Assembly: GCA_946407815.1 (NCBI GenBank)
Contig: CAMJPB010000001.1
Coordinates: 372,001-436,000, forward strand
From: an uncultured Caryophanales bacterium
Lineage (GTDB): Bacteria > Bacillota_I > Bacilli_A > RFN20 > CAG-826
Direction of reading: 5' to 3'
Length of the DNA stretch: 64,000 nt
The notes under the pieces were generated by a model that was not told the origin of the DNA, searched no databases, and saw only the letters and a list, made by a program, of their open reading frames with translations. Shown piece by piece: positions 8,434 through 16,523 of this stretch; the first letter of the stretch is position 1; every line of letters begins with the position of its first letter. The position numbers and the translations under genes were made by a program.

Positions 8434-9021
8434 ATGAGAGATATTGATAAAACTAAAAAAGAATTTGAGAAATCATTATTCAAACTATTATCGAAAAAGA
8501 ACTATCATGATATCACTGTTAATGAGATATGTTCTTTAGCTAATAAAACAAAGATGACCTTCTATCATTACTATAAGGATAAAGATAATTTGCTAGCTCT
8601 AGCTTCAATTAATTTAATCAACGAAGAATATAACGAAGCATACAGAAAAATCTTAAGAAAAGAAACCGATCAGGAAGAGATTGAATATCAATCGATATTG
8701 GTTACCTATGATTGGGTAGCAAAGCATTATAAGCAAATCCAAAACCTCATCTATGAAGGCGATACTTTCCCTATGGAGATATTCAAAAATGCTCTAGCCA
8801 CTAATTATGATAAATATATAACTGAGACGATTAAATCTGTTGGTTATGATGTTCCTAGTGATTATTTATCGATATTCTTCTTTGAAGGATTATATGGTTC
8901 TTGCCTATATTACGCTGAGCAACTAAAAGATAAAAAAGATAAGAAAAAAGTTAAAGAAGATATTAAAAAACTTTGCCGTTTCTGGGCTAAGCTTATAATG
9001 TCCGCCACAAAGGAAAACTAG
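8434..9021 (+). CDS. TetR/AcrR-family transcriptional regulator
   Basis: A 195-residue protein of typical family length. Residues about 8-52 form the TetR helix-turn-helix (YHDITVNEICSLANKTKMTF followed by YHYYKDKDNLL). The rest is an alpha-helical ligand/dimer domain of the DhaS-like kind (IYEGDTFPMEIFKNAL region, Lys-rich end). It probably represses a nearby target until a small ligand binds. The ligand is unknown. It is divergent from the large surface-protein gene with a palindrome in between, so self-control and control of that gene are the obvious hypotheses. The ribosome site is weak (AAGGGC). Confidence 0.85.
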   Translation: MRDIDKTKKEFEKSLFKLLSKKNYHDITVNEICSLANKTKMTFYHYYKDKDNLLALASINLINEEYNEAYRKILRKETDQEEIEYQSILVTYDWVAKHYKQIQNLIYEGDTFPMEIFKNALATNYDKYITETIKSVGYDVPSDYLSIFFFEGLYGSCLYYAEQLKDKKDKKKVKEDIKKLCRFWAKLIMSATKEN

Positions 9022-9421
9022 GTTACAATCATAAGTAAGTATGCCCATTGCCTCCCAAAATATTTTGAACGCAAAAGAACGAAATTTTAACCCATACTAC
9101 TTGATGTAATAAAGCTTTTCTCCTTTTTTAACATCAATCCTAACAACATTTATACTGGCAGAAAACAACCAGAAAATCATTATTTTGACAAGTTCAAGTC
9201 CCACCTTCAACCCAGCATTCGCTATGTTACCAACCCCACCGATAGGATACGAACTAGGTAGTTCAAGTCCCGCCTCTCCACCATTTTCTAACTAGGATTG
9301 GTCGAGATAGGCAAAAATGGTCAAAAAAGGCACAAAAAGCCCTGATAATGTATCAGAGCAATTCATAACAAATGAGTTCCTTATCCAATTATAACACAAT
9401 TCGTACAGCAAGGGTAAAAAA

Positions 9422-9538
9422 TGCAAGTGAAGTTCGTACATTTGCAAGTGACTTTCGTACACCCTAATAAAAAGTATAGATTGCATCGAGGTTTTTAACC
9501 ACCTGCAATCGTACGCAATCACCTGCATGCCGTACGCA
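9422..9538. repeat. Two pairs of short direct repeats (iteron-like)
   Basis: TGCAAGTGA(A/C)(G/T)TTCGTACA occurs at 9422-9440 and 9443-9461 (21-base period). ACCTGCA followed by CGTACGCAA occurs at 9501-9517 and 9521-9538 (20-base period). The two kinds share CGTAC and TGCA cores in opposite orientation. They could be protein-binding sites of a lost or nearby element. Confidence 0.6.
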
Positions 9539-9607
9539 AAATATTTTTTGAAGTATCATTTTAATGATATTTTTGCTGGTTTTGTGTCTAAATTGGTTAA
9601 GAGTTTG

Positions 9608-9632
9608 GAGTGCCTCCACGCAATATCAAACT
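9608..9632 (-). repeat. Partial copy of the tRNA-Thr 3' end (candidate att site)
   Basis: GTGCCTCCACGCA is identical to the 3' end of the tRNA-Thr gene (16612-16685), and a further 8 of 12 bases match. The orientation is also the same. A tRNA-integrated element leaves exactly such a direct repeat of the tRNA 3' end at its far boundary. No integrase is seen between the copies. Confidence 0.5.
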
Positions 9633-9636
9633 ACCC

Positions 9637-9888
9637 TTATTTGAACTCAATTTTTAGAGGAAGAAATTGAACTAGTCTATAGTACGTTTCAAAAGGTTGT
9701 TTTCTTCTTCCTTCTTCATAGCATTTTAGCGTGTCTACTCCGATACCTAATATTCCTGCGACTTGAGCTCGACTCATGCATCTAAATTCCCTTGCTCTTT
9801 TAATAGCGGCTCCCACTTCTTCGTTACTGATTTCTTCAAGATGATTAAATTTAAAGTTCGCCACTACTTCTAACCATCTCTCGTACAT
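9637..9888 (-). CDS. Small XRE-type helix-turn-helix protein
   Basis: An 83-residue protein whose centre is a clear helix-turn-helix: AAIKRAREFRCMSRAQVAGI then LGIGVDTLKCYEEGRRKQ. It probably binds DNA. It overlaps the end of the preceding gene by 19 bases, so the two are probably translated together. AGAGGTG sits 13 bases before the ATG, a rather long spacing. Toxin-antitoxin pairs often have this shape (small unknown protein followed by an XRE antitoxin), but the partner is not a known toxin, so the role is left open. Confidence 0.75.
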   Translation of the reverse strand: MYERWLEVVANFKFNHLEEISNEEVGAAIKRAREFRCMSRAQVAGILGIGVDTLKCYEEGRRKQPFETYYRLVQFLPLKIEFK

Positions 9889-10145
9889 GAAATCATTTCT
9901 ACACCTCTATAAATACTCCAATCTGGGATATGTCCTTTTCCCTTTGTTCTAATATACTCCTTTTGTTCTTCAGTTAATCCTCTCATGTACTGAAGATAAT
10001 TTACATACCACCAGTTAGCTTCGGCATAGTCTTCGTGTTTATCTAAGGTACCATGATTATGGGCTGTAATATACATTCTCATTCTGTTGATGGAATGAAT
10101 CCAGTCCTCAAATCCATGCCCATCTTTTCTAAAAAAGCTCTTCAT
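9870..10145 (-). CDS. Small protein of unknown function
   Basis: A 91-residue cytosolic protein with many aromatic residues (DWIHSINRMRMYITAHNHGT, then ANWWYVNYLQYMRGLTEEQK). The W…Y…G-L-(T)-EE spacing loosely recalls helicase-associated domains, but this is not secure. Its stop overlaps the start of the helix-turn-helix gene. No good ribosome site is visible, and an in-frame stop lies a few codons above the ATG, so the start cannot be much longer. Probably one functional unit with its neighbour. Confidence 0.5.
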   Translation of the reverse strand: MKSFFRKDGHGFEDWIHSINRMRMYITAHNHGTLDKHEDYAEANWWYVNYLQYMRGLTEEQKEYIRTKGKGHIPDWSIYRGVEMISCTRDG

Positions 10146-10202
10146 GTGTCCATAAATCGCATAAGAAAAAGACTATTCAAGTCCTGTTTCGATTCTAGTC
10201 AG

Positions 10203-10219
10203 TTTAGACTTTGTCTAAA
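10203..10219. terminator. Hairpin in the gap between the small gene pair and the surface protein
   Basis: TTTAGAC, loop TTT, GTCTAAA: a perfect 7-bp stem, followed by AAAAG and TTTTC on the plus strand. Its role is uncertain because no plus-strand gene ends here; it could be a structural or regulatory hairpin. Confidence 0.35.
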
Positions 10220-10261
10220 AAGTTTTCTAATTCAGGTAATTTATATTACCAACAATAGAAA

Positions 10262-10290
10262 ACGCCCACACAATTTTCATGCATGGACGT
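10262..10290 (-). terminator. Terminator of the InlB-repeat surface protein gene
   Basis: On the minus strand ACGTCCATGCA pairs with TGTGTGGGCGT (11 bp with G-U pairs), loop GAAAAT-like, followed by TTTTCT. It lies 20 bases past the stop codon. Confidence 0.7.
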
Positions 10291-10310
10291 ATTTGTAATT
10301 TAAGATTTAA

Positions 10311-13300
10311 TTATTTCTTAAGGATGATGCCTTTCTTTTTAAGAAGGAAGAAGACACCAACACCGATACCAGAGGCAACTGCGACTGAACCGATAACGAT
10401 ACCAGCAACAGTGCCACCATTTAATCCACCTTTACTTGGAGTATCAGGAGTGACAGGAGTATCTCCACCACCTTGAGCATCTTTCCATAATGCTTTAACA
10501 ACTATATCAGCATTAATTGTGATGGTTTCATTTGGAAGTTTTCTTTGTCCTCCAACTTCCCAAGCATCAAACATTTTGCCGGTTGGTGCAGTGAATCCAT
10601 TAGCAGGAAGAACGTATTGAGTTCCTTCATCTACTTGCAACGATTCCATAGATCCAGTACCACTATTAGCATTGAAACTAATTGTGTACATAGTTGTTGG
10701 ATTATCTAATCCTTCAGCACTAGCATCGTTTTCCCAAATTGCAATAAATGTTGTGTCGCCATTTAAGACATATGATGCACCTGCACTAATCTTTTCACCA
10801 TTAGCGGTATTAATAGCCCATTCTTTAAAGTGCTTCCCTTGAGGATTCTTAAATAAAATACTACCTTCAAGTGTAATACTGCTTGTTGCTTCAAGGTTAC
10901 TCTTAACAACATTGTTGTTACCAGAAATAGATGATGCTTCACCAGCATTATAAACGACTGTATATTGTTTTAATTCCCAAACAGCGAATAATGTGATGTC
11001 GCCTTCTAATGTAATATTTGCTTCTGGTTGAACTATCTCTCCATCCGAACTATCAATTGCCCAGTGTGAGAATTGATGATGTTCATCTGGAGCGGTAAAA
11101 CCACATACAGGAACAGCAAAATTAACGCTATGATCTAACTCTGGATTCATTGTTTCTGAACCACCATTAGCATTATAGAAAACATTATACCTATAATCAG
11201 ACCAGTTGGCAGTTACTGTCTCATCAGCGTATACGCCAATTGTATCTCCAGGGAAGAATGTATCACCATCAACATCCCAACTTGAGAAGTATTGTCCTTC
11301 TGGGGCTTCAAATTCACAATTTGGAAGAATGAATGGTCCATAAATATGTTCAACATCTTCCATCGTGCCATTTCCACCATTAGCATCAAATGTCACCATA
11401 GCACCATTTTCATAAACGGCATAGAAAGTATGTACGTTATCTACTGAGAATTTAGCTCCTGGCTCATAATCAACCGCAGAGGCTGTATCATCATCGATAG
11501 CCCAACCAACGAAGACTTGATTTGCTGGAGCTTCAAACGTTCCATATGGAAGAATAATTTCTTCGTTTTCGTTGACTAAGAGGGAATCCATTGTCCCAGT
11601 GCCTTCGCCAGCATCAAAGTTAATGGTGTATTGATCAATTTCCCCACTCTTCCAGCGAATAGTGAATGGAGTAGAACTCTTCTTTAAAATTTCACCATTG
11701 TAGATATCTAATCTAAATGTGATATTAACTGCGGATTGTTGTGGAGGAACAATATTACTGTGTGCTTCTTCAACTGTATCAATCCACACTCTTTCCCAGT
11801 TTGAACCAACTTGTTTTAATAATTCAGCATTAGCTGTAGTTGCGAAGTTACCATCCCACTGTAAAGCAACACCTTGACCAACAGGAACGGTTTGGCTAAC
11901 TGGCTCTAAAATAAATTTCCAGTCCAATGTTCTCCAAATTGCTTTAACAACGGCATCTCCATTTGGGTGAATGTCATAGAGAGGTTTCTTGGCTTCTCCA
12001 TTGACTTCCCAATGGTCAAAGGCTTTGTTTGCAGGAGCGGTAAATCCACAATAAGGAAGTGTATATGTTTGGCCATCAAAGGTAACCGGATTCATAGTTC
12101 CACTTCCACCATTTGCGTCAAATCTTATTAAATATGGGTCATAAGAAACTTTAAAGACTGCACTTTTAAGTGTTCTTTGATAACTAGATGCATCTGTGTA
12201 GACAAAATTGATACGGAAATATTGATTTCCTTCTAAAGTGAGTTTAGAGGAAGCTGGATTAATGGTTTTGGCATCCCAATCTTCTTGGTTGCCCCAACCA
12301 TTCCAACAGCTATCATTGCCCATTTCTTCGATGGAATAATCCTCAATTTTAAATCTTTGTAATCTTACTTGTTCTGGAACGAAATCAAGAGTGTAATTAT
12401 ATTTAAAGCCTTTTCCAATTTTGGTCGAACCACCAACAGGTTGTTTAATAATTGAACGACCAGGTTCTTTAACAATGATTTTTTGATTGATGTTACTAGT
12501 TTCGGTACCATTGGCATCATAGATTTTATATTCACTATTTTTTAAGCATCCTTTAAAATCAGCACCTAAATCGTCGTGAACAATATTGATTGTGGATTTT
12601 TCAATTCGTTTATACTCGTTTTCTGAAGGATATGCCCACGCCAAAGCGGCTACTGAATTAGTATCAATATTTGTTTTTTCAAAATCAATATCAACATTGC
12701 CAGATAAAGAAAGGTTACCTTGCACATAGCCATCCATGGTTGTATAAACCGTGTAATTATTAGCATCGTTTGCATGAGTATTAGATGAGTGAACACTTGT
12801 AATCTTGCCGCCATTCAAATGGGCGTTGCCCATGTTGTGAATATAAATGGCGTTACAAGATGTTTTTGTTTTGACATCACCTTTAATAGTCACGAACTGG
12901 CTATCAACATTTAATGTTCCGCCATTAACGTTAATAACAGAATTCCTAATGGATGGGGAACCACTAAACTTGAATCCAAGTGTACCTGCACCACTAATGG
13001 TGAGATTAGCACTACTACTATTCATAAAAATGAAATCGTTGATAAGCGTTTGCCCGTTTCCTCTGGATTGTTCAAAAATGCAGTTTCCCGCCAACACTAA
13101 TTCTTTAGGGCTCGTGATAGTAATATATGGAACTTGTCCATATCCTTCTGGAGCGTCAAAGATTACTTCCGGACGTGGATCAACGTCATTTCTAATGATT
13201 AGCTCATCATCAAGAATAATTCTTGAATACTGACTTCCTTCGAGTGCGCTTTTTAGGTCATTAATGTTATAAACCCTAGTTTCGCCTTCCGCGCTCATTT

Positions 13301-13397
13301 GCACTGGTTCTTTCATTGACGTTAAAGACAATACTGCGGCAGGAGCTATTGCCAACGCCAAAAGACCAGCGAAAATCAATTTGGTTAGTTTTTTCAT
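10311..13397 (-). CDS. Membrane-anchored surface protein: beta-helix plus six InlB-type repeats
   Basis: The start at 13397 (MKKLTKLIF) is preferred since AAAGGAAG lies seven bases upstream; a longer frame reaches 13436. The product has 1028 residues: a signal peptide; a right-handed parallel beta-helix of the pectate-lyase type (AGTLGF, NGGTLNV rungs); six InlB-B/Flg_new repeats of about 75 residues (FDANGGSGTMNP … HW…AIW); a Pro/Thr linker; and a C-terminal membrane helix with GGLNGGTVAGIVIGS followed by KKKGIILKK. There is no LPXTG signal; anchoring is through the membrane helix. The gene ends 100 bases after the start region of the LuxR-type membrane regulator upstream and is probably its target, since related sites precede both genes. 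An adhesion or colonisation role is an inference. Confidence 0.8.
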   Translation of the reverse strand: MKKLTKLIFAGLLALAIAPAAVLSLTSMKEPVQMSAEGETRVYNINDLKSALEGSQYSRIILDDELIIRNDVDPRPEVIFDAPEGYGQVPYITITSPKELVLAGNCIFEQSRGNGQTLINDFIFMNSSSANLTISGAGTLGFKFSGSPSIRNSVINVNGGTLNVDSQFVTIKGDVKTKTSCNAIYIHNMGNAHLNGGKITSVHSSNTHANDANNYTVYTTMDGYVQGNLSLSGNVDIDFEKTNIDTNSVAALAWAYPSENEYKRIEKSTINIVHDDLGADFKGCLKNSEYKIYDANGTETSNINQKIIVKEPGRSIIKQPVGGSTKIGKGFKYNYTLDFVPEQVRLQRFKIEDYSIEEMGNDSCWNGWGNQEDWDAKTINPASSKLTLEGNQYFRINFVYTDASSYQRTLKSAVFKVSYDPYLIRFDANGGSGTMNPVTFDGQTYTLPYCGFTAPANKAFDHWEVNGEAKKPLYDIHPNGDAVVKAIWRTLDWKFILEPVSQTVPVGQGVALQWDGNFATTANAELLKQVGSNWERVWIDTVEEAHSNIVPPQQSAVNITFRLDIYNGEILKKSSTPFTIRWKSGEIDQYTINFDAGEGTGTMDSLLVNENEEIILPYGTFEAPANQVFVGWAIDDDTASAVDYEPGAKFSVDNVHTFYAVYENGAMVTFDANGGNGTMEDVEHIYGPFILPNCEFEAPEGQYFSSWDVDGDTFFPGDTIGVYADETVTANWSDYRYNVFYNANGGSETMNPELDHSVNFAVPVCGFTAPDEHHQFSHWAIDSSDGEIVQPEANITLEGDITLFAVWELKQYTVVYNAGEASSISGNNNVVKSNLEATSSITLEGSILFKNPQGKHFKEWAINTANGEKISAGASYVLNGDTTFIAIWENDASAEGLDNPTTMYTISFNANSGTGSMESLQVDEGTQYVLPANGFTAPTGKMFDAWEVGGQRKLPNETITINADIVVKALWKDAQGGGDTPVTPDTPSKGGLNGGTVAGIVIGSVAVASGIGVGVFFLLKKKGIILKK

Positions 13398-13451
13398 AAA
13401 AACACTTCCTTTCTTTTCACACATATTTAAGCACATGCGAAAAAGAAAAAA

Positions 13452-13481
13452 TGGCTAATTCGTAATACCCATTTGGCTAAT
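13452..13481. promoter_or_regulatory. Candidate regulator sites before the surface protein gene
   Basis: TGGCTAAT occurs twice as a direct repeat, at 13452-13459 and 13474-13481, 22 bases apart (two helical turns). Between them TACCCAT(T)TGG (13466-13476) matches half of the palindrome found before the regulator gene (15348-15361). It sits about 55-85 bases above the surface-protein start. Confidence 0.5.
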
Positions 13482-13496
13482 CATATAAAATAACGG

Positions 13497-15296
13497 TTAA
13501 AACAAGTCTTTATATTTTAGAATTAATTCAAATTTATCAGCGACATGTAACTTAGAATATATGACAGTTAGGTCGCGTTTTATGGTATTTTCACTAAAAC
13601 TTAATTCATTAGCAATGTCTTTTCTTTTCTTGCCAGCGATTAATAATTCAACAACTTTCTTTTCTCTTTGTGACAAACCAGCAATATATTCAGGTCTCAT
13701 ATCTTTTTCTTCAACTTGAATTTCTTGGACGACATTCATTTTCTTGCTCTTTCTAGCAAAAACAATCACTAAAACAACTAGAATTACAATTAAAGCTCCA
13801 CCAGAAATAGAAAGAATGAGAATTAAAGTAACAGGGGCTTTGTTTTCATTTCTTGAAGGATTTGATCCACCAATATAGCGATCACCAGAATAATTTGAAA
13901 AAGCATCAGACCAATTACGATAAGTATCACATGAGACTTTTATGTCCGCTTTAGAGCCTTTGATTGGGAACAATCCATTAGAAACATTAGTAATCGAATC
14001 TTCATTAATCACTCCGTCAAGAAGAGCTTGTTCTTTCGTAGCGACATAATTGTAATCGTCAGATGTTGAATCATATGTATCACTACCGATGGCAAAGCAT
14101 CCTTTCAAAACAATATTGCCTAATTCACCTTTAGTTTGTTCCTCTTTATAAAACTTGAAAGAATTATTATCTTCGGCTTTATTTAAGCCAAATGTTGTAA
14201 AGAAGAATTGAACAAGTCCACCATTATTAGCCTGCACCCATCTTCCATATACTTCGGTGTAAAGAGGACCGCCTTGTGTCGCTTTGTTATTTAAAATTGC
14301 ACAATCAATAAACGTGGCGGGTTGACCAGCAAGAGAATGGATAGCAATACCACCACCATAAGTTGCTTCGTTATTTTTGATTGTTATATTTTTAAGAACA
14401 ATAGATTTATTGCCAGTGTAAGCTGTAGATAAACCCAATCCTCCACCATAAGTGGTTTTATTATTAACAATATAAGAATTAGTCATCTTTAATTCATTGC
14501 CGCCAAGGAAAATACCACCACCACAAAGTTGAGGATTATTTATGTTTATATCATATGGAACGAAATGATTGTCATGGACATTGACTTTATCAATTATCGC
14601 GGCTCCATTGGTAATGGAAAAACCTGCGGCTTTATAAGCATAATTCGAATAAAACTCGCAGTTCGTAATAGAAGCCTGTATTTTTACATGAGAAAGTTGA
14701 ATCGTGTCCCATGCTGAATAGTTGTTATAAATTTTGCAATTGTTAAGCGAGACAGTTTTATAATCATCGAGATTTAAATTAAGAACTTGTAGTACAGGGG
14801 CAACTTCAGAAGCGTAATTTTTAATAACACAATTATCTAATGATAAGGAAAAATAACCATTGTTGCCTTGGATACAAATATTATCTTCTCTCGTTGATCC
14901 AAATTTATCTTCAAACGATTCTGCGATTTGGAAATTAATAGATGAAGCATCAAAAGTATCATCAAGAATTAGATTTGAAAAAGAGACATCAATCTTTTCG
15001 CCAATGACTGTAGGACCAACAATATTAAAATATACATTTTTAAGATTTGATTGATTATCAATTGAATCAATGGCAACATCGTGATTAATAGTAATTGTCT
15101 CGTGGTTAAAATCTAAATCAGCGGTCAATAATGACTTTGAGCCAGATGCAAGGGCTTGCTTAAATTCTTCAACGGAACTAACTGTGATACCAGTCTTTTG
15201 AGGTTGACTTGATTCATTCTTATTACATCCGGTAACGAGAAAAGCAAGGGATGAACCCACAAACATTAAACTAATAAAGCTAGATAACTTTTTCAT
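13497..15296 (-). CDS. Membrane-tethered LuxR-type regulator with extracellular beta-helix (lipoprotein)
   Basis: A 599-residue protein with an unusual order of parts. The N-terminus is a lipoprotein signal (lipobox LVTGC). Residues about 30-470 form a right-handed beta-helix with many N-rich turns (ATYGGGIAIHS, CGGGIFLGGN), as in polymorphic surface proteins. A single membrane helix follows at about 488-514. The cytosolic end, residues 540-597, is a LuxR/GerE helix-turn-helix (GLSQREKKVVELLIAGKKRK, then SENTIKRDLTVIYSKLHV). Lipid anchor and membrane helix agree on an outside sensor and an inside DNA-binding domain. It should act as a one-component regulator at the membrane. The adjacent downstream gene encodes a beta-helix surface protein and shares a candidate binding site. 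I know no named family with this architecture. Confidence 0.85.
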   Translation of the reverse strand: MKKLSSFISLMFVGSSLAFLVTGCNKNESSQPQKTGITVSSVEEFKQALASGSKSLLTADLDFNHETITINHDVAIDSIDNQSNLKNVYFNIVGPTVIGEKIDVSFSNLILDDTFDASSINFQIAESFEDKFGSTREDNICIQGNNGYFSLSLDNCVIKNYASEVAPVLQVLNLNLDDYKTVSLNNCKIYNNYSAWDTIQLSHVKIQASITNCEFYSNYAYKAAGFSITNGAAIIDKVNVHDNHFVPYDININNPQLCGGGIFLGGNELKMTNSYIVNNKTTYGGGLGLSTAYTGNKSIVLKNITIKNNEATYGGGIAIHSLAGQPATFIDCAILNNKATQGGPLYTEVYGRWVQANNGGLVQFFFTTFGLNKAEDNNSFKFYKEEQTKGELGNIVLKGCFAIGSDTYDSTSDDYNYVATKEQALLDGVINEDSITNVSNGLFPIKGSKADIKVSCDTYRNWSDAFSNYSGDRYIGGSNPSRNENKAPVTLILILSISGGALIVILVVLVIVFARKSKKMNVVQEIQVEEKDMRPEYIAGLSQREKKVVELLIAGKKRKDIANELSFSENTIKRDLTVIYSKLHVADKFELILKYKDLF

Positions 15297-15334
15297 CTTT
15301 ATTTATTAAATAATTATTATTGGTACATCTCAAC

Positions 15335-15361
15335 GGGTATTTATTTTTACCCATATGGGTA
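15335..15361. promoter_or_regulatory. Candidate operator before the LuxR-type regulator gene
   Basis: TACCCATATGGGTA (15348-15361) is a perfect 14-base palindrome about 50 bases above the regulator start. A further GGGTAT at 15335-15340 pairs in inverted orientation with the first arm. A TACCCAT half-site recurs before the neighbouring surface gene. This fits self-regulation by a dimeric LuxR-type domain. Confidence 0.55.
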
Positions 15362-15533
15362 TCTAAAGATACATTTATCGCATTTAAAATATCTTAAATA
15401 TTAATAATCATGGAAAACTCACTAAAAATTGAGTAATTTATTTAATATTATCTTATCATTTATCTTATCATTTAGAAAATTATTATATAAAGGTGTAATT
15501 ATAAGTGTAAAGAAAATAACTAGTCTACAAAAC

Positions 15534-15567
15534 AAAAAGGCACTTGGGGTACAAAATGCCGTTTTTG
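15534..15567 (-). terminator. Terminator after the BRO-N/Fic gene
   Basis: AAAAAGGCA and TGCC(G)TTTTT form a stem around a 15-base loop, about 85 bases past the Fic stop; T-runs follow in either direction. Confidence 0.5.
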
Positions 15568-15600
15568 ACTTAATGGAATAGTTTACCTTTTTTAATACAA

Positions 15601-15650
15601 TGTCCCTCAAGCATTTCAATTTGTCCCTGAGGCATAAATATTGTCCCTGA
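15601..15650. repeat. Three TGTCCCT direct repeats, 20-21 bases apart
   Basis: TGTCCCTCA at 15601, TGTCCCTGA at 15622 and TGTCCCTGA at 15642. They lie directly behind the Fic stop codon. On the minus strand, in another frame, they read as a 7-residue repeat (LRDKLKC-like), suggesting a decayed repeat-bearing C-terminus or a binding array. Confidence 0.5.
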
Positions 15651-15652
15651 AG

Positions 15653-16507
15653 TTATTCTTCCTCTTCATAGTAGTATGAATAATCGATACCTTTCATAAA
15701 AATCTCTCGATTATTAATGTCGTTTGTCAAAGCGCGATTTAGCAGATCAAAGATTGGTTTTGGATTAACTGGACTATCTTTCATGGCAGATAAATAATCA
15801 TTCTTTTCAATCTTTGACCATTCGATGCATTTTTTCAGTCTTTCTTTTAAAAGCAAGTCGAGCCAAATTCTTGTTGATCTGCCATTTCCCTCCATGAACG
15901 GATGTGCAATATTCATTTCAACGTATTTATCCACTATTTTTGGGAATGTATCATCTGGCATTTTATCAATATCTTTTAATACTTGAGGTAAAAAATCACC
16001 ATTAGCAAACACAAACCCACCTTTAGAAATTGTTTTGGTTCTAATCTTACCTGCAAATGGATAAAGACCTTCAAACAAATAGGCATGAATCTTTTGCAAA
16101 GCAACAGTCTTTCCGATTTCTTCTTTTTCGATCAATTCTGTTTTATAAAAATCATAAGCTTTTTTCTTGCTTTGTTCATCAATTGGGTCAAGCAATCCTT
16201 TTATCCAATCTAGGATGGCTTTTTTATATTTAGAAGGGATAATAGTGAGCAACAGCCTAACGCCTTCTTCATTAATGACATCGGAAAGATATTTTTTACC
16301 ATCGTCAGCAAACAGCTTTAGTTGTCCACAAAACGGAGACAACTCAGAATTTCTGACCTTAACATTATTCCAATATCTTCTTGGTGAATTCGGATCAACT
16401 AAAATCGAAATGAAGTCAACAGCGGAATACCACCACATAGAATTATCGTTATCCCAAACTGCACGAACTGGTTTATTATTAAAATATCTAATTGAGTGTT
16501 TTATCAT
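15653..16507 (-). CDS. BRO-N domain fused to a Fic domain
   Basis: Residues 1-105 match the BRO-N domain of phage antirepressor-like proteins (VRAVWDNDNSMWWYSAVDFI, then QLKLFADDGKKYLSDVINEE). Residues about 115-270 are a Fic domain with the complete motif HPFMEGNGRSTR (H202 catalytic). Fic enzymes usually transfer AMP to a hydroxyl on a target protein; BRO-N may bind DNA or control expression. The start at 16507 is chosen because a TATAAT box (minus strand, 16529-16524) overlaps an upstream ATG at 16525, which would therefore not be transcribed; no ribosome site is visible at either. A 25-base inverted repeat covers the region just above that box, and an almost identical copy lies inside the gene where it encodes ELSPFCGQLK. 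It is part of the probable tRNA-Thr island. Confidence 0.85.
   Translation of the reverse strand: MIKHSIRYFNNKPVRAVWDNDNSMWWYSAVDFISILVDPNSPRRYWNNVKVRNSELSPFCGQLKLFADDGKKYLSDVINEEGVRLLLTIIPSKYKKAILDWIKGLLDPIDEQSKKKAYDFYKTELIEKEEIGKTVALQKIHAYLFEGLYPFAGKIRTKTISKGGFVFANGDFLPQVLKDIDKMPDDTFPKIVDKYVEMNIAHPFMEGNGRSTRIWLDLLLKERLKKCIEWSKIEKNDYLSAMKDSPVNPKPIFDLLNRALTNDINNREIFMKGIDYSYYYEEEE
16320..16344. repeat. Intragenic copy of the BRO-N palindrome
   Basis: AGTTGTC, 11-base centre CACAAAACGGA, GACAACT. It is 23 of 25 identical to the copy in the promoter at 16534-16558. On the minus strand it encodes ELSPFCGQLK of the BRO-N domain. Confidence 0.85.
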
Positions 16508-16519
16508 AATAATATGATA
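16500..16519. promoter_or_regulatory. Palindrome over the start codon of the BRO-N/Fic gene
   Basis: TTATCATA, four bases, TATGATAA: a 20-base inverted repeat spanning the chosen ATG. It could be an operator or a start-codon hairpin in the short leader. Confidence 0.5.
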
Positions 16520-16523
16520 ACAC

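Larger units (their letters stand above)
9022..9636. other. Gene-free decayed stretch with tRNA 3'-end-like fragments
   Basis: No convincing gene is seen in 615 bases. Two pieces look like tRNA T-loop plus acceptor ends: GTTCAAGTCCCACCTT near 9190 and TTCAAGTCCCGCCTCTCCACCA-like sequence at about 9260-9283, the latter ending in an encoded CCA. Neither has a matching 5' half. Downstream are short direct repeats (9422-9538) and a partial tRNA-Thr copy (9608-9632). This is the usual look of an old integration site. Confidence 0.5.
15297..15652. other. Intergenic stretch with regulatory palindrome and repeats
   Basis: No gene is supported here. It contains the GGGTA/TACCC palindrome region (15335-15361), a 12-base tandem repeat (ATCTTATCATTT twice, about 15460-15483), a terminator for the BRO-N/Fic gene (15534-15567) and three TGTCCCT repeats (15601-15650). 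Confidence 0.6.

Noticed and set aside
9292-9528. 78-codon minus-strand frame in the decayed stretch
   Set aside because: It is built over the short direct repeats and AT-rich sequence, with no ribosome site and no domain.
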